Shown here piece after piece: positions 21,424 to 22,384 of a stretch of 22,384 bases of DNA (positions are counted from its first letter, which is position 1; every line of letters begins with the position of its first letter). Below the pieces are notes generated by a model, which made no database searches, was not told where the DNA came from, and saw only the letters and a list, made by a program, of their open reading frames with translations. The position numbers and the translations under genes were made by a program. The DNA is from Polaromonas sp. (lineage in GTDB: Bacteria; Pseudomonadota; Gammaproteobacteria; Burkholderiales; Burkholderiaceae_C): assembly GCA_023259235.1 (NCBI GenBank), contig JAHFQQ010000011.1:1-22384 (forward strand), in the 5' to 3' direction.

Positions 21424-21490
21424 TTACTATATATTTTATAGCCGCCTGTTCAATGCAGACGTGGGCTGGAGACATATTTTTCATATGAAA
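21424..21490 (+). repeat. Dispersed intergenic repeat, copy C, overlapping the rluF promoter
   Basis: This more diverged copy lies between kdpE and rluF: TACTAT, AT-rich loop, ATAGC, variable middle, GGGCTGGAGAC and TTTTTCAT, in the same order and orientation as A and B. Its end carries the perfect 12-bp palindrome TTTCATATGAAA (21479-21490). Its left, AT-rich part contains the candidate rluF -10 on the opposite strand. Confidence 0.6.
21426..21453 (-). promoter_or_regulatory. Candidate rluF promoter
   Basis: On the minus strand TTGAAC (21453-21448) and TATAGT (21431-21426) are separated by 16 bases, and the -10 ends six bases before the rluF ATG at 21419. The promoter lies wholly within repeat copy C. 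Confidence 0.5.
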
Positions 21491-21504
21491 CTGGCTCAGG
21501 GCGC

Positions 21505-22212
21505 TTACGCAGGCAGCAGCCGGTAACCCACCGCCGTTTCCGTCAGCAGGTGCTGCGGCTGGGCCGGGTCGGGTTCGAGCTTTTGCCGCAAGTGTCCCAT
21601 GTAAATGCGCAGGTAGTGGTTTTGCCCGGCGTGGGACGGGCCCCATACTTCACGCAGCAACTGGCGGTGCGTCAGCACCCGGCCCGCGTTGGCAATCAGC
21701 ACGCTCAGGAGCCGGTATTCGGTGGGCGTGAGGTGGACTTCCGCGCCACTGCGGCGCACCAGCCGGGCCAGCCGGTCCACCTCAACCTCGCCAAAATGGA
21801 ACACCGGGTTCGCCGCTTCCGCGCCGCCGCCATCGGTGGCCGCGGGGCGCGGCCGACGCAGATTGGCGCGCACCCTGGCCAGCAGCTCGCCGACACCGAA
21901 AGGTTTGGTCAGGTAGTCGTCGGCGCCGGCATCCAGCGCGGCAATCTTGTCGGCCTCGTCGATTCGCGCCGACAGCACAATGATGGGCACACCCGACCAG
22001 CCGCGCACGTCGCGGATCAGGTCCAAGCCATCGCCGTCCGGCAGGCCCAGGTCGAGCACCAGCAGATCGGGTTTGCGGGTGCCGGCCTCGGTCAAGCCGC
22101 GCTGCGCCGTCTCGGCCTCATGCACCTGCCAGCCTTCGGCCTCCAGCGCGCCGCGCACAAAGCGGCGGATCTGCGGCTCGTCTTCAATAACGACAACAAC
22201 GGGGTGGGACAT
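21505..22212 (-). CDS. kdpE: Response regulator KdpE
   Basis: This 235-residue OmpR-type regulator with its kinase KdpD turns on the high-affinity potassium uptake operon kdpFABC when potassium is scarce. The receiver domain has the acidic pocket Glu10-Asp11, the phosphorylated Asp54 (LLVLDLGLPDGDG), a switch Ser (IIVLSARIDEADK) and the conserved Lys in DDYLTKPFGVGELLAR. The C-terminal winged-helix domain has HLTPTEYRLLSVLIANAGRVLTHRQLLREVWGP and HYLRIYMGHLRQKLE. The KdpE assignment rests on SARIDEADKIAALDAGADDYLTKPFGVGELLAR and the HLTPTEYRLL...WGP...YLRIYMGHLRQKLE sequence, and on the adjacent KdpD tail. ATG 22212 is nine bases after the kdpD stop, so they form an operon. No rluF link is implied; repeat copy C separates them. 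Confidence 0.94.
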   Translation of the reverse strand: MSHPVVVVIEDEPQIRRFVRGALEAEGWQVHEAETAQRGLTEAGTRKPDLLVLDLGLPDGDGLDLIRDVRGWSGVPIIVLSARIDEADKIAALDAGADDYLTKPFGVGELLARVRANLRRPRPAATDGGGAEAANPVFHFGEVEVDRLARLVRRSGAEVHLTPTEYRLLSVLIANAGRVLTHRQLLREVWGPSHAGQNHYLRIYMGHLRQKLEPDPAQPQHLLTETAVGYRLLPA

Positions 22213-22221
22213 TGAGCAAGT

Positions 22222-22384
22222 TTATTCCGGCGCCGCGGCCGGTGGCGGGCGGCGTGGCAGGGTGAGGGTGAGGGTGAATTCTGCCCCTCCGCCCTGGGCG
22301 TTGCTGGCCACAATCTGCCCGCGGTGCGCATCCACCACGGCTTTGCAGATGGCCAGGCCCAGCCCAACGCCCGGCGTGGCAGAC
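22222..22384 (-). CDS. kdpD: Sensor kinase KdpD, C-terminal end (5' part outside window)
   Basis: Only the last 53 codons and the TAA stop (22222-22224) are in the window. They read SATPGVGLGLAICKAVVDAHRGQIVASNAQGGGAEFTLTLTLP followed by a Pro/Ala-rich tail. This is the G2 box and terminal strand of a histidine-kinase ATPase domain, and the ATPGVGLGLAICKA variant together with the kdpE gene nine bases downstream identifies KdpD. KdpD is the membrane potassium sensor that phosphorylates KdpE. The kdpFABC genes would be expected upstream, beyond the right edge of the window. Confidence 0.92.
   Translation of the reverse strand, partial: SATPGVGLGLAICKAVVDAHRGQIVASNAQGGGAEFTLTLTLPRRPPPAAAPE

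Overview
The window reads as GC-rich chromosome of a betaproteobacterium, most likely Burkholderiales, family Comamonadaceae (Polaromonas or a relative). This is inferred from the gene families, the codon usage, and a short intergenic repeat of a type I recall from that family; no database search was possible. I see no rRNA, tRNA, CRISPR array, transposase or prophage gene.

Layout. 1-785 (minus): the start of a FUSC-type aromatic-compound exporter, cut by the window edge. 952-2383 (minus): a decayed arsenic operon, arsR-arsD-(arsA remnant)-arsC. ArsD has serines at all three metal-binding cysteine positions, arsA survives only as two abutting fragments, and no arsenite pump is in view. 2483-4278 (plus): a NodI/NodJ-type ABC exporter, divergent from arsR. 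4310-4972 (minus): a small lipoprotein. 5177-7493 (minus): pcaG and pcaH, the two subunits of protocatechuate 3,4-dioxygenase, behind a SAM-dependent methyltransferase gene. 7608-8546 (plus): the organic-peroxide pair ohrR-ohr. 8694-9743 (plus): srkA, convergent with an Fsr-type MFS efflux gene (9826-11064, minus) that follows htpG (11289-13190, minus).

13466-19081 (plus) is the least ordinary part. It encodes two paralogous exported pilin-like proteins, a third small exported protein, a PapD-like periplasmic chaperone, and a 695-residue predicted outer-membrane barrel ending in an SdrD-B/Ig-like domain. After an AT-rich, palindrome-bearing gap comes a further pilin-like protein. The three middle genes are tightly packed, with two ATGA stop-start overlaps. 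I see neither classical usher signatures nor spore-coat-U pilins, so I read it as a divergent chaperone/usher-like surface-fibre system.

19068-20426 (minus) is an alpha/beta-hydrolase, 20553-21419 (minus) an RluF-type pseudouridine synthase, and 21505-22384 (minus) kdpE with the last 53 codons of kdpD.

Two cross-cutting patterns stand out. Six genes that begin transcription units (arsR, nodI, ohrR, srkA, the hydrolase gene, rluF) have a -10-like hexamer 5-6 bases before ATG and no convincing Shine-Dalgarno site, which suggests leaderless mRNAs. Three copies of one ~70-base intergenic repeat lie before srkA, before rluF, and between rluF and the hydrolase gene; two of them overlap the candidate promoters of the gene they precede.
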